NCBI RefSeq assembly: GCF_007667425.1
Contig: NZ_VDRC01000001.1
Coordinates: 763,379-827,378 of the forward strand
Reading direction: 5' to 3'
Length of the DNA: 64,000 nucleotides
Source of the DNA: Microbacterium sp. 1.5R
Lineage (GTDB): Bacteria; Actinomycetota; Actinomycetes; Actinomycetales; Microbacteriaceae
Part shown: positions 9,572-19,119 of the stretch, piece by piece
Numbering within the stretch: position 1 is the first letter of the stretch
Layout of the letters: the number at the start of each line of letters is the position of its first letter
Made by a program: the position numbers and the translations under genes
Notes under the pieces: generated by a model
The model's database searches: none
What the model saw: the letters and a program-made list of their open reading frames with translations, nothing else
What the model was told of the DNA's origin: nothing

Positions 9572-9668
9572 AAAGAAAGTGACCCTCCGCGCACCCAGCA
9601 GAGCCCGGTTACCCTTGCTGCGTTTCCGCCCTGGGGGAATTGGCCTGGATGCCGCCACGCGGAGAGCC
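9572..9668 (-). ncRNA. ffs: Signal recognition particle RNA, small bacterial type (4.5S)
   Basis: The minus strand reads CCAGGGCGGAAACGCAGCAAGG... then GGTAACCGGGCTCTGCTGGG, matching the universally conserved SRP domain IV hairpin that binds Ffh, here with a GGAA-type tetraloop. The 5' segment CTCTCCGCG pairs with CGCGGAGGG near the 3' end to close the molecule. A pyrimidine run (CTTTCTTTTT on the minus strand, 9571-9580) follows as the terminator tract. Ends are estimated to within several bases. It works with Ffh and FtsY in co-translational targeting. Confidence 0.9.
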
Positions 9669-9765
9669 GTTGATCAGTCTAACCGATGCGGAGCCGGTCC
9701 CCAGCCGCGCGGGTTACGATCGGTTCACGCGCACCGCACCGCAGCGCCGACGCGAGAGGGAACGC

Positions 9766-10755
9766 ATGCCAGACAACCCGCCCCCGAGCCCGACGGTCAT
9801 CGACGCCCCGGCATTCGCCGCGCAGACCTCGGCCATCGTCGGCTCGATCGGTCGGGTCATCGACGGCAAACCCGACGCGGTCCGCAGCGCTCTGGTCTGC
9901 CTGCTCGCCGAAGGGCACCTGCTGATCGAAGACGTGCCGGGGGTCGGCAAGACCGTGCTCGCCAAGGCGCTGGCCGCGAGCGTCGACGCGACCGTGCGGC
10001 GCATCCAGTTCACTCCCGACCTCCTCCCCGGCGACGTCACCGGTGTCAGCGTGTACAACCCGGTCGACCGCGAGTTCGAGTTCAAGCGCGGCGCGGTGTT
10101 CGCCAACATCGTGATCGCCGACGAGATCAACCGCTCCTCCCCGAAGACGCAGTCCGCGCTCCTCGAGGCGATGGAGGAGGGCCAGGTCACGGTCGACGGC
10201 TCGACCCATCCGCTGCCCGATCCGTTCCTCGTCGTCGCGACGCAGAACCCGCTCGAGATGGAGGGCACGTACGCGCTCCCCGAGGCGCAGCGGGACCGCT
10301 TCATGATGCGCATCTCGATGGGGTACCCGGACGCCGCCGCCGAGGCCGAGATGCTGCGGCAGCGCGACATCGTCAATCCGCTCGCCTCGGTGACCGCCGT
10401 CGCCGACACCCGCTCGATCGCCGCGCTCATCGCGTGGGCTCGATCGGTGCACGTCGCCCCGGCCATCGAGGAGTACACCGTCGCCCTCGCGCAGGCCACC
10501 CGCGTCGACCCCAGCCTGCACCTGGGTGCCAGCCCGCGTGCGACGCTGCAGCTCATCAGGGCGGCGAAGGTGTGGGCGGCTCTCGACGGCCGCGACTTCG
10601 TGATCCCCGACGACGTGACCGCGCTGCTGATACCGGTGCTGGCCCACAGGCTCCTCCCCGCGCGCGGCGCGCACCGCGCCGGCGCGCAACCGGTGGAAGC
10701 GGCACTGCGGCAGATCGTCGACCGCGTCCGCGTTCCCGTGGCCACCCGCGCCTGA
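9766..10755 (+). CDS. MoxR-family AAA+ ATPase
   Basis: 329 residues. Walker A is GVGKTVLAKALA, preceded by the family's LLIEDVPG. Walker B is FANIVIADEINRSSPKTQSALLEAMEE, and sensor 1 lies in VVATQNPLEMEGTYALPEAQRDRF. The ATG at 9766 has GAGAGGG upstream. MoxR ATPases act as chaperones or metal-insertion factors; here it is followed by DUF58 and transglutaminase genes, the conserved MoxR-DUF58-TgpA neighbourhood of unknown exact role, often linked to the cell envelope. Confidence 0.93.
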   Translation: MPDNPPPSPTVIDAPAFAAQTSAIVGSIGRVIDGKPDAVRSALVCLLAEGHLLIEDVPGVGKTVLAKALAASVDATVRRIQFTPDLLPGDVTGVSVYNPVDREFEFKRGAVFANIVIADEINRSSPKTQSALLEAMEEGQVTVDGSTHPLPDPFLVVATQNPLEMEGTYALPEAQRDRFMMRISMGYPDAAAEAEMLRQRDIVNPLASVTAVADTRSIAALIAWARSVHVAPAIEEYTVALAQATRVDPSLHLGASPRATLQLIRAAKVWAALDGRDFVIPDDVTALLIPVLAHRLLPARGAHRAGAQPVEAALRQIVDRVRVPVATRA

Positions 10756-10767
10756 CCCGGATCCCCC

Positions 10768-11979
10768 ATGCCTCGCCGCCGGATGCTCACGCTTCGTGGC
10801 ATCGGTGCGCTCCTCACCGGTCTCGGCTGCGTGGTCGCCGCGAACATGCTGGGTGCGCCCATCCTGCTGTACATCGGCCTCCTGCTGATCGTGCTGACCG
10901 TGTGCGCAGTGCTCGCCGTGCGGGTTCCCCGCCGGTCGGGTTCGGTCACCAGACAGGTGTCGACCGACCTCATCACCGTGTCGGAGACCTCGCGCGTGAC
11001 CCTGCGCTTCGCCCTCCGCGCGCTGCGCGCGCCCCGCGGGCTCTGGCGCGACGTGGTCCCTGACGCGGTGTCGGGCGACGCAGCGGGTGAGTATCCGCCC
11101 GAGTCCGGTCAGCTGACCTACCTCCTCACCGGGGTGCGACGAGGAGTGTGGCCGATCGGCCCGCTCGTGCTCCGCACGGTCGACCCCTTCGGACTCGCGC
11201 AGCGCGAGCAGGCTTTCGGCGAGGCGCGCACGGTCACCGTGGTGCCCGAGGTGTTCACGCTCGCTCCGCTCGCGGTGAAGGTCGGCGCGGCCGGCGGCAC
11301 CGCGCAGACCTCGTCGAGCCGGCTCGGCCAGGGCAGCGACAACCTCTCGCCCCGCCGCTACATCCCCGGCGACTCCATGCGCCGGATCCATTGGCGTGCG
11401 ACCGCGCATCGCGGCCAGCTCATGGTGCGGCAGGAGGAGGAGGAATCGAGCCCCGATGCGCTCGTCGTGCTCGACCGGAGCGCCGCGCGCTGGAAGAGGG
11501 GCGACGACTCCGACCCGTCGTTCGAGGCCGCGGTCTCGCTCTGCGCATCCGCCGCCGTGCACCTCATGCACGAGGGATACGGGGTCGACGTGATCGACAG
11601 CGCCGGAGTCCTGCTCGGCACCCTGCGCGGCCACGAGGACGACCGTGACGGACTGCTGGTCGCACTGGCGCTCGTCACGCCCCGCGGCGACTCTCGCGAC
11701 ATCGCGGCACTCGTCGGCGGCACTCCGCCGGGGCCCCTCGTGTACATCACCGGAGAGATCGACGAAGAGGATGCCGCGCTGCTGCGGCCGGCCGGAGCCG
11801 CCGCGCCGATGCTCTTCGCCACCGCGCCGCACAGCGGAGTGGCCGAGGCGGCCGCTCCGCACGGATGGCGTGTGGCAACGCTCGGCGACGACATCGCCGA
11901 GGCCTGGGAGGACGCGTTGCCCGATCGGCTCGGCTCGGCTCCCGTCGAACAGGAAGGGTCACGCGATGGCACGGGCTGA
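10768..11979 (+). CDS. DUF58 domain-containing membrane protein
   Basis: 403 residues. Two membrane helices lie in the first 60 residues, then a beta-rich segment, then the DUF58 signature around residues 190-215 (LSPRRYIPGDSMRRIHWRATA) followed by a von Willebrand A-like portion (DALVVLDRSAARW). It sits 12 bases after the MoxR stop and overlaps the transglutaminase start by 14 bases, so the three are an operon. MoxR partners of this type are thought to assemble with the ATPase; no enzymatic activity is implied. Confidence 0.9.
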   Translation: MPRRRMLTLRGIGALLTGLGCVVAANMLGAPILLYIGLLLIVLTVCAVLAVRVPRRSGSVTRQVSTDLITVSETSRVTLRFALRALRAPRGLWRDVVPDAVSGDAAGEYPPESGQLTYLLTGVRRGVWPIGPLVLRTVDPFGLAQREQAFGEARTVTVVPEVFTLAPLAVKVGAAGGTAQTSSSRLGQGSDNLSPRRYIPGDSMRRIHWRATAHRGQLMVRQEEEESSPDALVVLDRSAARWKRGDDSDPSFEAAVSLCASAAVHLMHEGYGVDVIDSAGVLLGTLRGHEDDRDGLLVALALVTPRGDSRDIAALVGGTPPGPLVYITGEIDEEDAALLRPAGAAAPMLFATAPHSGVAEAAAPHGWRVATLGDDIAEAWEDALPDRLGSAPVEQEGSRDGTG

Positions 11980-14209
11980 GCTCGGATCGACGCCCGCCTG
12001 GCACCGCGACCGGGAGGCCCCTGCCGGCACAGTGGCGCCGTCGGTGCTCGCCGCGGCGGCCGGCCTCGTCGCGATGTGGCCGTTCACGTCGGTGATCCAG
12101 CCGGGCGCCTGGTCGGCGACGGTGCTGGTGCTCATCGCACTGACCGCCCTCACCGGGGTCGTCGTCCGCACGCTCCTCAGGTACCGCGCGGCGTGGGTGC
12201 GCGATCTCGTCACCCTGTCCGCTCAGCTCGGCGTGGCTGTCGGTGCGCTCACGCAGCTCGTCGCGGGCGACACCGCCGCGTTCGGACTCATCCCCACCGA
12301 CGCGACGATCCTCACCTTCCGGACCCTGGCGGGTGCGGCCGGCGAGGAGATCGTCTTCGGCTCCGCGCCGCTCGCGGCCTCACCCGGCCTGCAGTCCGTG
12401 ATGGGCCTCGGATTCGCCGTCGTCGCGATCCTCCTCGACCAGCTGGTCACGCAGCGCGGAGCGGTGATGGCGTTCCTCCTCACCGCGGTCATCGGCGCCA
12501 TGCCGATGATCGTCACGGTGAGCGGCGCCAACGTGGTCTGGTTCGTGATGCTCGGCATCCTGCTGCTCGTGCTGCTGCGCTACACCGCCGCGCAGCATCC
12601 CGAATCACCCCGTCGCACCTCGACCGCCGTCGCGGCGGGCGTGGGCGCGGTCGCGCTCGCCACCACCGTCGTCGTCGCACCGGTGCTCCCGGTGTCCACG
12701 GCGCTGGCGGGAACGGGCACGGGCGTCTCGGTCGACGCGTCGCTGCGTCTCGGCGACGACCTGCGCCAGCCGAACCCCGTCGAGGTGCTCACGCTGGCGA
12801 CGACCGCCGATACCGCGCCGTACCTGCGTCTGACGACGCTGTCGCATTTCGACGGCCGGGTGTGGGAGCCCGACCGCGGCGGCTTCGCAGCGCAGGACGA
12901 GGGCTTCGGACCCGACGAGTGGGGCCCCGAGGTCGCGGTCGAGGAGCAGAGCACGTCGATCCGGGTCCTGCGGGTGTCGAGTTCATGGCTGCCGGTGCCG
13001 TACCCGGCCACCGAACTGCAGGGTGTGCCCTCGTCCTGGCGGGTGAGCCAGGAGAACCGCACGGTCGCGTCGCGCAGCGCCGACGCCGTCGGCAACGACT
13101 ACACCGTCCGCTCTCTCGAGGTCGATCCGACGCTGGAGCAGATCAGGGCGACGCCGGCGGCAGAGCTCGTCGTCGACCCCGACGAGGATGCCGTCGACCT
13201 GCCGTCCGTCATCTCCGACACGGCGACCGAGGTCACCGCCGACGCGACGAACGACTACGACCGCCTCATCGCACTGCAGTCATGGTTCCGCAGTCAGTTC
13301 TCGTATTCGCTGGAGACGCCGGTCGAGGAGGGCTTCGACGGCACCGGAGCCGACGCCGTCGCCCAATTCCTCGATGTGAAGTCGGGCTACTGCATCCACT
13401 TCGCCGGGGCGTTCGCCCTCATGACCGAGAGCCTCGGCATGGAGGTCCGCATCGTCGTCGGGTACCTGCCCGGCTCGCTGACCACGACGCAGCGCGGCGA
13501 AGAGGACGTGTACTCCGTCTCGAGCGACCAGCTGCACTCGTGGCCCGAGGTGCTGTTCCCCGGCATCGGCTGGGTGCCGTTCGAGCCGACGGCATCCCTC
13601 GGCATCCCCACGGCCTTCGCTGCCGGCTCCACGTCGGGCGGCGGCAGCACCGGAGCGACGCCGGTCGCGCCGTCCGCCGCACCCGAAGTCGAGCAGACCA
13701 CCGGTCCCGAGCTCGAGCGACCCGACGCCGGCGACAACGCCGGAGCCACCGGTCAACTCGAGCGTCTCGACCCGACCCCCGTGCTGCTCGGCACGCTGGG
13801 CGCGATCGTGGTGCTGCTGCTTCCCGCCCTCGTCCGCTTGTTCGTGCGGAGCTCACGGCGCGCCAGGGCACGGCGCGGCGATGCCGGCGCGGCCTGGGGC
13901 GAGCTGCGGGCGACCATGCTCGACCTCGGCATCGCCGTGTCGGACGCCGAGACGCCGCGCATGCGCGCCGCCGACCTCGTCCGGGAGAAGAGGGCTGACG
14001 ACGCCGGGCTGCGGGTGCTGACGGATGCCGTGGAGCGCGCGAGTTACGCGCGCTCGTCCGCCGAGCGGACGGATGTTGTCGACGACGCGCTCGCCCTGGT
14101 GCTCGCCGATCTGCGCCGCAGCGCGTCAGGTCCGGCACGGGTGCGGGCGTTCCTCCTCCCTCGCTCGCTCTTCGCGACGCGAGGGTCGGACGCGCCCCTT
14201 CTCGCCTGA
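11966..14209 (+). CDS. TgpA-type transglutaminase-like membrane protein
   Basis: 747 residues. About six membrane helices occupy the first 230 residues. A large extracytoplasmic domain then carries the transglutaminase core: Cys476 in KSGYCIHFAGAFALM and His524 in SDQLHSWPEV, followed by GWVPFEPT. A Ser/Thr/Gly linker leads to one more helix (LLGTLGAIVVLLLPALVRLF) and a cytoplasmic DUF4129-like tail. The ATG at 11966 lies inside the 3' end of the DUF58 gene with AGGAAGGG upstream. TgpA of Pseudomonas is the best-known relative; the substrate here is unknown. Confidence 0.9.
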   Translation: MARAELGSTPAWHRDREAPAGTVAPSVLAAAAGLVAMWPFTSVIQPGAWSATVLVLIALTALTGVVVRTLLRYRAAWVRDLVTLSAQLGVAVGALTQLVAGDTAAFGLIPTDATILTFRTLAGAAGEEIVFGSAPLAASPGLQSVMGLGFAVVAILLDQLVTQRGAVMAFLLTAVIGAMPMIVTVSGANVVWFVMLGILLLVLLRYTAAQHPESPRRTSTAVAAGVGAVALATTVVVAPVLPVSTALAGTGTGVSVDASLRLGDDLRQPNPVEVLTLATTADTAPYLRLTTLSHFDGRVWEPDRGGFAAQDEGFGPDEWGPEVAVEEQSTSIRVLRVSSSWLPVPYPATELQGVPSSWRVSQENRTVASRSADAVGNDYTVRSLEVDPTLEQIRATPAAELVVDPDEDAVDLPSVISDTATEVTADATNDYDRLIALQSWFRSQFSYSLETPVEEGFDGTGADAVAQFLDVKSGYCIHFAGAFALMTESLGMEVRIVVGYLPGSLTTTQRGEEDVYSVSSDQLHSWPEVLFPGIGWVPFEPTASLGIPTAFAAGSTSGGGSTGATPVAPSAAPEVEQTTGPELERPDAGDNAGATGQLERLDPTPVLLGTLGAIVVLLLPALVRLFVRSSRRARARRGDAGAAWGELRATMLDLGIAVSDAETPRMRAADLVREKRADDAGLRVLTDAVERASYARSSAERTDVVDDALALVLADLRRSASGPARVRAFLLPRSLFATRGSDAPLLA

Positions 14210-14221
14210 CGCCCCTCCCCC

Positions 14222-14296
14222 GTCAGATCGACCGGCGTCGGTCAGGCGTGCGGACCGGCGTCGGTCCGGCAGATCGGACCGGCGTCGGTCAGGCGT
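14222..14296. repeat. Short tandem repeat around GACCGGCGTCGGTC
   Basis: GACCGGCGTCGGTC (itself an imperfect palindrome) occurs three times in about 70 bases, spaced by AGGCGTGCG and CGGCAGATC-like spacers. It lies between convergent genes, the transglutaminase operon and trhO, and the last copy covers the trhO stop region. Stacked hairpins here could end transcription from both sides. Confidence 0.6.
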
Positions 14297-15176
14297 GTGC
14301 GACGCAGCGGACCGTGTCGCACGCCTCGCACACGACGGACTGCGTCCGACACGAGAGGTCGGGGCAGTTGGCGGTGCGCTTGGTCGCGGCGCCGCACCCT
14401 TCGCAGACGCCGATGACTGCCGCATGGTCGGAGAAGTCGACCGATCCGCGCTTGTCGAACACGTAGAGGGACCCGTCCCAGAGACCGTCGTCACCGTACT
14501 TCTCGCCGTAGCGGACGATGCCGCCCTCGAGCTGGTACACCTCGCCGAATCCGCGGGATGCCATGAGGCCGGAAAGGACCTCGCAGCGGATGCCGCCCGT
14601 GCAGTACGTGACGACCGGCTTGCCCTTGAGCTCGTCGTAGACACCGGAGTCCAGCAGCTGCACGAAGTCGCGGGTCGTATCGGTGTCGGGGACGACCGCG
14701 CCGCGGAATCGGCCGATCTGGGCCTCGAGCGCGTTGCGGCCGTCGAAGAAGACGACCTCGTCACCGCGCTCCGCCACCAGGTCGTGCAGGCCCTCGGGGC
14801 TGAGCCGCGTGCCCCCGCCGACCACCCCGTTCTCGTCGACCCGGAGTTCTCCGGGAGCGCCGAACGAGACGATCTCGTCACGCACTCTCACGCTGAGCTT
14901 CGGAAAATCGATGCTGCGGCCGCCGGCGTCGACGCCGGTGCCCTCGCTCCACTTGAGATCGACGTCGCGGAACGGCGCATAGGAGCGGAACGACCGTGCC
15001 CACCGCTTCAGCACCGGCAGATCACCGCCGAGGGTGCCGTTGATGCCGTCCTTCGAGATGATCAGCCGCCCGCGCAGGCCGAGCGCCTCGCCGAGATCGC
15101 GCTGCCACGCCCTGACCGCCTCGGGGTCGGCGAGCGGGGTGAAGACGTAGAAGAGCACGATCTTGGGGGTTGCCAC
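14289..15176 (-). CDS. trhO: tRNA uridine(34) hydroxylase, rhodanese-like
   Basis: 295 residues, the size of the YceA/UPF0176 family. An N-terminal acylphosphatase-like domain ([15 protein letters not shown] ... [12 protein letters not shown]) precedes a rhodanese domain with catalytic Cys192 in [14 protein letters not shown]. The C terminus has a cysteine-rich tail (C258, C261, C271, C276, C283, C286, C291) likely to bind metal. Characterised members hydroxylate U34 of tRNA in an oxygen-dependent reaction. It stands alone. Confidence 0.93.
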   Translation of the reverse strand: MATPKIVLFYVFTPLADPEAVRAWQRDLGEALGLRGRLIISKDGINGTLGGDLPVLKRWARSFRSYAPFRDVDLKWSEGTGVDAGGRSIDFPKLSVRVRDEIVSFGAPGELRVDENGVVGGGTRLSPEGLHDLVAERGDEVVFFDGRNALEAQIGRFRGAVVPDTDTTRDFVQLLDSGVYDELKGKPVVTYCTGGIRCEVLSGLMASRGFGEVYQLEGGIVRYGEKYGDDGLWDGSLYVFDKRGSVDFSDHAAVIGVCEGCGAATKRTANCPDLSCRTQSVVCEACDTVRCVAHA

Positions 15177-15254
15177 CCAGCGATCTTACGTCGGGGTTCG
15201 GACCCCGGACGGACTCTGCCCGGTGTCCGGGCGGGCCTCCCCCCGGCGACCGAC

Positions 15255-15989
15255 TCATCGCACGTCGCGCACCAGGAAGAGGATGCCGCCGCCGAGGATG
15301 CCGATGACGACCCAGGCCCCGGCGAGCAGCGCCGCGACCGGTGCCGCCAGCCGGTCGGACGGCGCGAGGCCCACCGCGCGGAGGTCGAAGCCGAGCGCCT
15401 CGAGCATCGCGAAGAGCGGGAGGTGCGCCGCTCCCTCGGGCCAGACGGTGGCGACGAGCAGCGCGACGCCGAGCGACATCGGTGCGATGAAGAGAGCCAG
15501 GAGGTGGGACTGGACGACGAGCCCCACACCGAGTCCGTACACCCCGGCGACGGCCCCGAGCGCGAGCGTCCGGCACAGGGTCGACCACTCGACGGGGATC
15601 CCGCCCATTGCGGCGAGGAGCGCCGCGTGGCCCCCGACGACGCTCGCCGCCGACACCGCCATGCCGCCGATCGCCGCCGAGGGGATCCTGCCGATCAGCA
15701 CGGCGCGCCGCGGCTGCAGCATCAGGCGCTGCGCGACCACGCCGTCACGACGATCGACCGTGTAGCGGAACGCCCCGTAGACGGAGGCGAGCACCGCCCC
15801 GTACACCGCCAGGATGGTGCCGAGCGGCGCGGCGAGCGCCGCTCTCTCACTCGCCGGAGCGGCGATCAGCTCCGGCGGCACACCCGTCGCGATCAGCAGC
15901 GACATCCCGAACGCCGCACCCAGCATCCAGAGCAGCACGATGTCTCCCGAGAGACTGTTCGCCTGCATCCGAAGCGCCCGTCCGATCAT
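15255..15989 (-). CDS. Six-helix ABC-type membrane protein of the daptide cluster
   Basis: 244 residues with about six hydrophobic segments and no ATPase motifs. The ATG at 15989 overlaps the stop of the preceding permease gene (ATGA). It is the last gene of the 11-gene minus-strand daptide operon. By family logic it forms, with the adjacent permease and ATPase (the MpaT-type transporter), the exporter of the mature peptide or a self-resistance pump. The sequence itself is too generic to distinguish export from immunity. Confidence 0.78.
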   Translation of the reverse strand: MIGRALRMQANSLSGDIVLLWMLGAAFGMSLLIATGVPPELIAAPASERAALAAPLGTILAVYGAVLASVYGAFRYTVDRRDGVVAQRLMLQPRRAVLIGRIPSAAIGGMAVSAASVVGGHAALLAAMGGIPVEWSTLCRTLALGAVAGVYGLGVGLVVQSHLLALFIAPMSLGVALLVATVWPEGAAHLPLFAMLEALGFDLRAVGLAPSDRLAAPVAALLAGAWVVIGILGGGILFLVRDVR

Positions 15990-16714
15990 CGGCGCCCCTT
16001 GACCGCCGCGAACCACGCCCCAGCCGTGAGTGCGACCGCCCATGCGACGCCGACGCCCAACGCGGGAGCGAACTCGAGCATCCGGCCCTCACCGCCGGGC
16101 AGACCCAGCGCCGCCAGCGCGAGACCGGGCGAGAACCTAGCCACCTCCGGCGCGGCGCGCAGCAGCGCGGATTCCAGGGCGAGGGGGACGACGATGATGA
16201 GCGCCGCTGCCGCGTAGTAGTTCCGGAAGATCCACCCGATCGCCCCGCCGATCGACGCCCCCAGCACCGCACCCAGCAGCGCCCCGGCGTAGATGCGCCA
16301 CGCCGCGGCATCCGGAGCGAGAGCGAGTCCGCTCTGCCCGAGAACGACGGCGACCGTCGCCGTCCACACCGCGACGAGGCCCAGCACCATGACGACCCCG
16401 ACGACGACCCCTCCGATGATCTTGCCCCAGAACACCCGTGCGAACGCCACGCTGGTGAGCGTGCGCCCCAGTGATGCGTAGTAGCACTCCCGGGTGACTC
16501 CGTACGCCCCGACGAAGGCGGCGGAGACCGCACACCACGCGAGGGGCTCGAGGAGTCTCGCCGTCGCCGTGCTCGCATCGAGGCCGTCGAGATCGAACCG
16601 CGTTCCGTCGGAGACGAGAACGAAGATCGGCATGAGCACCGCCACGAGGTATACCGCCAGCACGGACGATCCGCTCACCGACCTCAGCACCTCGCTCCGC
16701 GCGACGTTCCTCAT
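15986..16714 (-). CDS. ABC-2-like transporter permease of the daptide cluster
   Basis: 242 residues, about six membrane helices (VLAVYLVAVLMPIFVLV, IIGGVVVGVVMVLGLVAVW and others). Coupled by ATGA overlaps to the ATPase upstream and the second membrane protein downstream, so the three should be made in equal amounts. The layout resembles lantibiotic-type self-protection or export systems, with an ATPase and two small permeases. Confidence 0.82.
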   Translation of the reverse strand: MRNVARSEVLRSVSGSSVLAVYLVAVLMPIFVLVSDGTRFDLDGLDASTATARLLEPLAWCAVSAAFVGAYGVTRECYYASLGRTLTSVAFARVFWGKIIGGVVVGVVMVLGLVAVWTATVAVVLGQSGLALAPDAAAWRIYAGALLGAVLGASIGGAIGWIFRNYYAAAALIIVVPLALESALLRAAPEVARFSPGLALAALGLPGGEGRMLEFAPALGVGVAWAVALTAGAWFAAVKGRR

Positions 16715-17427
16715 GCGGACGCCCCTTCGACGAGATCGAAGTAGCGGTTCTCCAGCGAGTCGTGGTCGCCGACGACGAGGTCGTGCAGAGGACCGGTGAA
16801 GAGCACGCGACGCTTGATGACGACGACCTGGTCGACGACCTGCTCCAACTCCGCGAGTTGGTGGCTCGCGACGAGCACGCTTCCTCCGCGGGCGGCGTAG
16901 CGGCGCAGGAATCCGCGCAGCCAGCGGATGCCGTCGGGGTCGAGGCCGTTCGCCGGCTCATCGAGGATGAGGGTACGAGGCGCGCCGATGAGCGCGGCGG
17001 CGAGGCCGAGGCGCTGCGCCATCCCGGTCGAAAAGGTCTTCACGCGTCGATCCGCGTCCGCGGCCAGCCCCACCTCCTCCAGCACCTGGTCGACCCGTCG
17101 GCGCCCCGCGCCGGTCGCGATCCGGCAGATCTCCAGGTGTCGCCTCGCCGTGATACCGCCCTCGAAGCCGAAGCCGTCCATGTGCACGCCGACCCGCGTC
17201 GCCGGGTCGCTGAGCTCGACGAAGGGCACACCGTCGATGAGGCAGTCGCCGCTCGTCGGGGCGAGCAGCCCGACGATCGTCCGCAGCGTGGTGGACTTGC
17301 CCGCACCGTTGGGGCCGAGCAGCCCGACGACCGTTCCGTGCGGGACGACGAACGACACCCCGTCCACGGCTGTCCGGCGGCCGAAGGACTTCGTGAGTCC
17401 CCTGACCTCGATCGCATGAGTGTTCAT
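16711..17427 (-). CDS. ABC transporter ATP-binding protein of the daptide cluster
   Basis: 238 residues. Walker A is GLLGPNGAGKSTTLRTIVG, the signature is FSTGMAQRLGLAAAL (a variant of LSGGQ), and Walker B is LILDEPANGLDPDGI, followed by the H-loop VASHQL. It belongs to the CcmA/NatA-like group commonly paired with ABC-2 permeases and with lantibiotic immunity systems. It starts 12 bases after the metalloprotease stop and overlaps the permease start by 4 bases. Confidence 0.92.
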   Translation of the reverse strand: MNTHAIEVRGLTKSFGRRTAVDGVSFVVPHGTVVGLLGPNGAGKSTTLRTIVGLLAPTSGDCLIDGVPFVELSDPATRVGVHMDGFGFEGGITARRHLEICRIATGAGRRRVDQVLEEVGLAADADRRVKTFSTGMAQRLGLAAALIGAPRTLILDEPANGLDPDGIRWLRGFLRRYAARGGSVLVASHQLAELEQVVDQVVVIKRRVLFTGPLHDLVVGDHDSLENRYFDLVEGASA

Positions 17428-17439
17428 CTCGTTCCTTTC

Positions 17440-19119
17440 CTACTTCTCGCTGAGGAGGGTCGACAGCGGTGCCTCCACGCCGGCCGCCCAGAGCGCCTGC
17501 CACAGGGTCTGCGTCCCGAGATCGACGACCGCGCGACCGATATCGACGTCGCCGCTCGCGTCCGTGACGACGACCTCGGCCACGATCACGGCCGGGATGG
17601 ACGCCCCGGACGCCGTCACCGGCACGAACGACTCGAGCGGCGCCGTCACCGGGCGCAGCGGGCGCGGCGACGCCGTACCGCTCCCGAGGTACTCGTTCCC
17701 GAGGATGCCGTTGCTGGTCAGGACGACGGGCACCTCCCGGGGGATGGTCGGCCTCATTCCCGCGGTCGAACCCGCGGTCGCCTGCGCCAGCATCACCCGA
17801 CCGTTCTCCGGGAAGAACCCGAAGGCGGCCGACACCGGCACGGTCACCAGGGACCCGGCGCCCGCGACGCTCACTACGAGGGCGGCGAGCACTCCCCAGA
17901 ACCGCACGCGGGAGACGCCCGCCCGCAGGATGCGACGGAGGCCGCGCACGAGGAGCACCGCTCCGACGCAGACCACCGCGGCCTCCACGGCCATCACGAC
18001 CACCCCGCCCGCCGGGCCGCCCGCGGCGAGCGCGTCGCCGATACGGGTGACGGCGAGCAGCACCAGCACGATCGGCGTGACCACGCTCGCGAGGCCGAAG
18101 GGAACGCTCCACCGGCGATCCAGGCTCCTGCCGTCGCGCGGTGCCCCGAACAGCATCCATGCCATCGCGTGGTTGGCGTCGCGGATGGACCGGTCACGGA
18201 GATTCGGCTCGTCGAGGGCGCTCATGAGCGCCAGGTAGCCATCGAAACGTACGAACGGGATCAGGTTCACCGCGACGATCGCAGTGCAGGAGATCGCGAG
18301 CAGCAGGAGCACCCGGTCGACCTCCGGAACCGCGACCGCGAGTGCCGTGACGACCGCTGTGGCGCCGACGCCGGCGTGCACGGCCGGTCCTGCCAGCGCG
18401 ACCGCGACACGCTGGCGCCTGTCGCGCAGGCGCCAGCCGTCCGTCACATCCACGAAGAACGCCGGCGCGAGGTAGAAGAGCATGAATCCGGCTCGCCGCG
18501 GTCGGCCGCCGAAGTACGCCAGGGTCATCCCATGAGCGCCTTCGTGGAGCAGAGTCAGCGACGCGAGGCCGACGACGACGACCACCAGAGCCCCGAGCGG
18601 CACGGGCGAGACGATGACGTGCCAGAGCTCTTCGGCCTGCAGGGCCGCGGCGAGGACGCCGACCCCGAGCAGGACGGCGAGCGGCAGGACGACGTCTCGC
18701 GACGAGGTCGGAGCGGCGAAGCGGGTGAGTCGATCGAAGATCACCGGCGCGTGCATGGTCGCGAGCTGGACGGTGAACGGCGGCCGGAAGGATACGCGCC
18801 CCGGCGGCGTCCTGGGCGCGTCGTCGAGCAGACCGCTCGCTCGGAAGCGCTCGACCAGGCGGAGGAACGTCTCGAGACCCTCGGACGCGGCGAAGCGTCG
18901 ACGCAGGTCGTCGAGCATCGTCTCGCCGTCCATGGCGGCGAGCAGAGCGACGACGTCTCCGGAGACGCGCGACGCCGGCACTCCGTGGAGCAGGGTGATC
19001 CACCGCCCGTCCTCCGCCCGCTCGAAGGTCACGTCGTGGGCCAGGCGAGGGCGCGCATCACCCCGGAGAGGTGTGTCCGCGCGCCGGGCGGAGCGGAGCG
19101 GGAACCTAGGCGACGGCAT
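17440..19119 (-). CDS. mpaP: Daptide biosynthesis intramembrane metalloprotease (site-2 protease-like)
   Basis: 559 residues. Residues about 24-105 (LAHDVTFERAEDGRW ... GLETFLRLVERFRASGLLDD) look like a PqqD-type winged-helix RRE. A multi-pass membrane domain follows with the zinc motif HEGAH at 192-196 and the third-ligand motif NLIPFVRFDG at 285-294 (Asp293), as in M50 site-2 proteases. A C-terminal extracytoplasmic domain of about 140 residues closes the protein. Its start overlaps the mpaM stop. The likely role is leader peptide removal, inferred from cluster type; the N-terminal RRE-like region would present the leader. Confidence 0.85.
   Translation of the reverse strand: MPSPRFPLRSARRADTPLRGDARPRLAHDVTFERAEDGRWITLLHGVPASRVSGDVVALLAAMDGETMLDDLRRRFAASEGLETFLRLVERFRASGLLDDAPRTPPGRVSFRPPFTVQLATMHAPVIFDRLTRFAAPTSSRDVVLPLAVLLGVGVLAAALQAEELWHVIVSPVPLGALVVVVVGLASLTLLHEGAHGMTLAYFGGRPRRAGFMLFYLAPAFFVDVTDGWRLRDRRQRVAVALAGPAVHAGVGATAVVTALAVAVPEVDRVLLLLAISCTAIVAVNLIPFVRFDGYLALMSALDEPNLRDRSIRDANHAMAWMLFGAPRDGRSLDRRWSVPFGLASVVTPIVLVLLAVTRIGDALAAGGPAGGVVVMAVEAAVVCVGAVLLVRGLRRILRAGVSRVRFWGVLAALVVSVAGAGSLVTVPVSAAFGFFPENGRVMLAQATAGSTAGMRPTIPREVPVVLTSNGILGNEYLGSGTASPRPLRPVTAPLESFVPVTASGASIPAVIVAEVVVTDASGDVDIGRAVVDLGTQTLWQALWAAGVEAPLSTLLSEK

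Noticed and set aside
8890..9594. Longer rhomboid start at 9594
   Set aside because: It would place the N terminus inside the SRP RNA gene; the GTG at 9531 gives a normal rhomboid N terminus.
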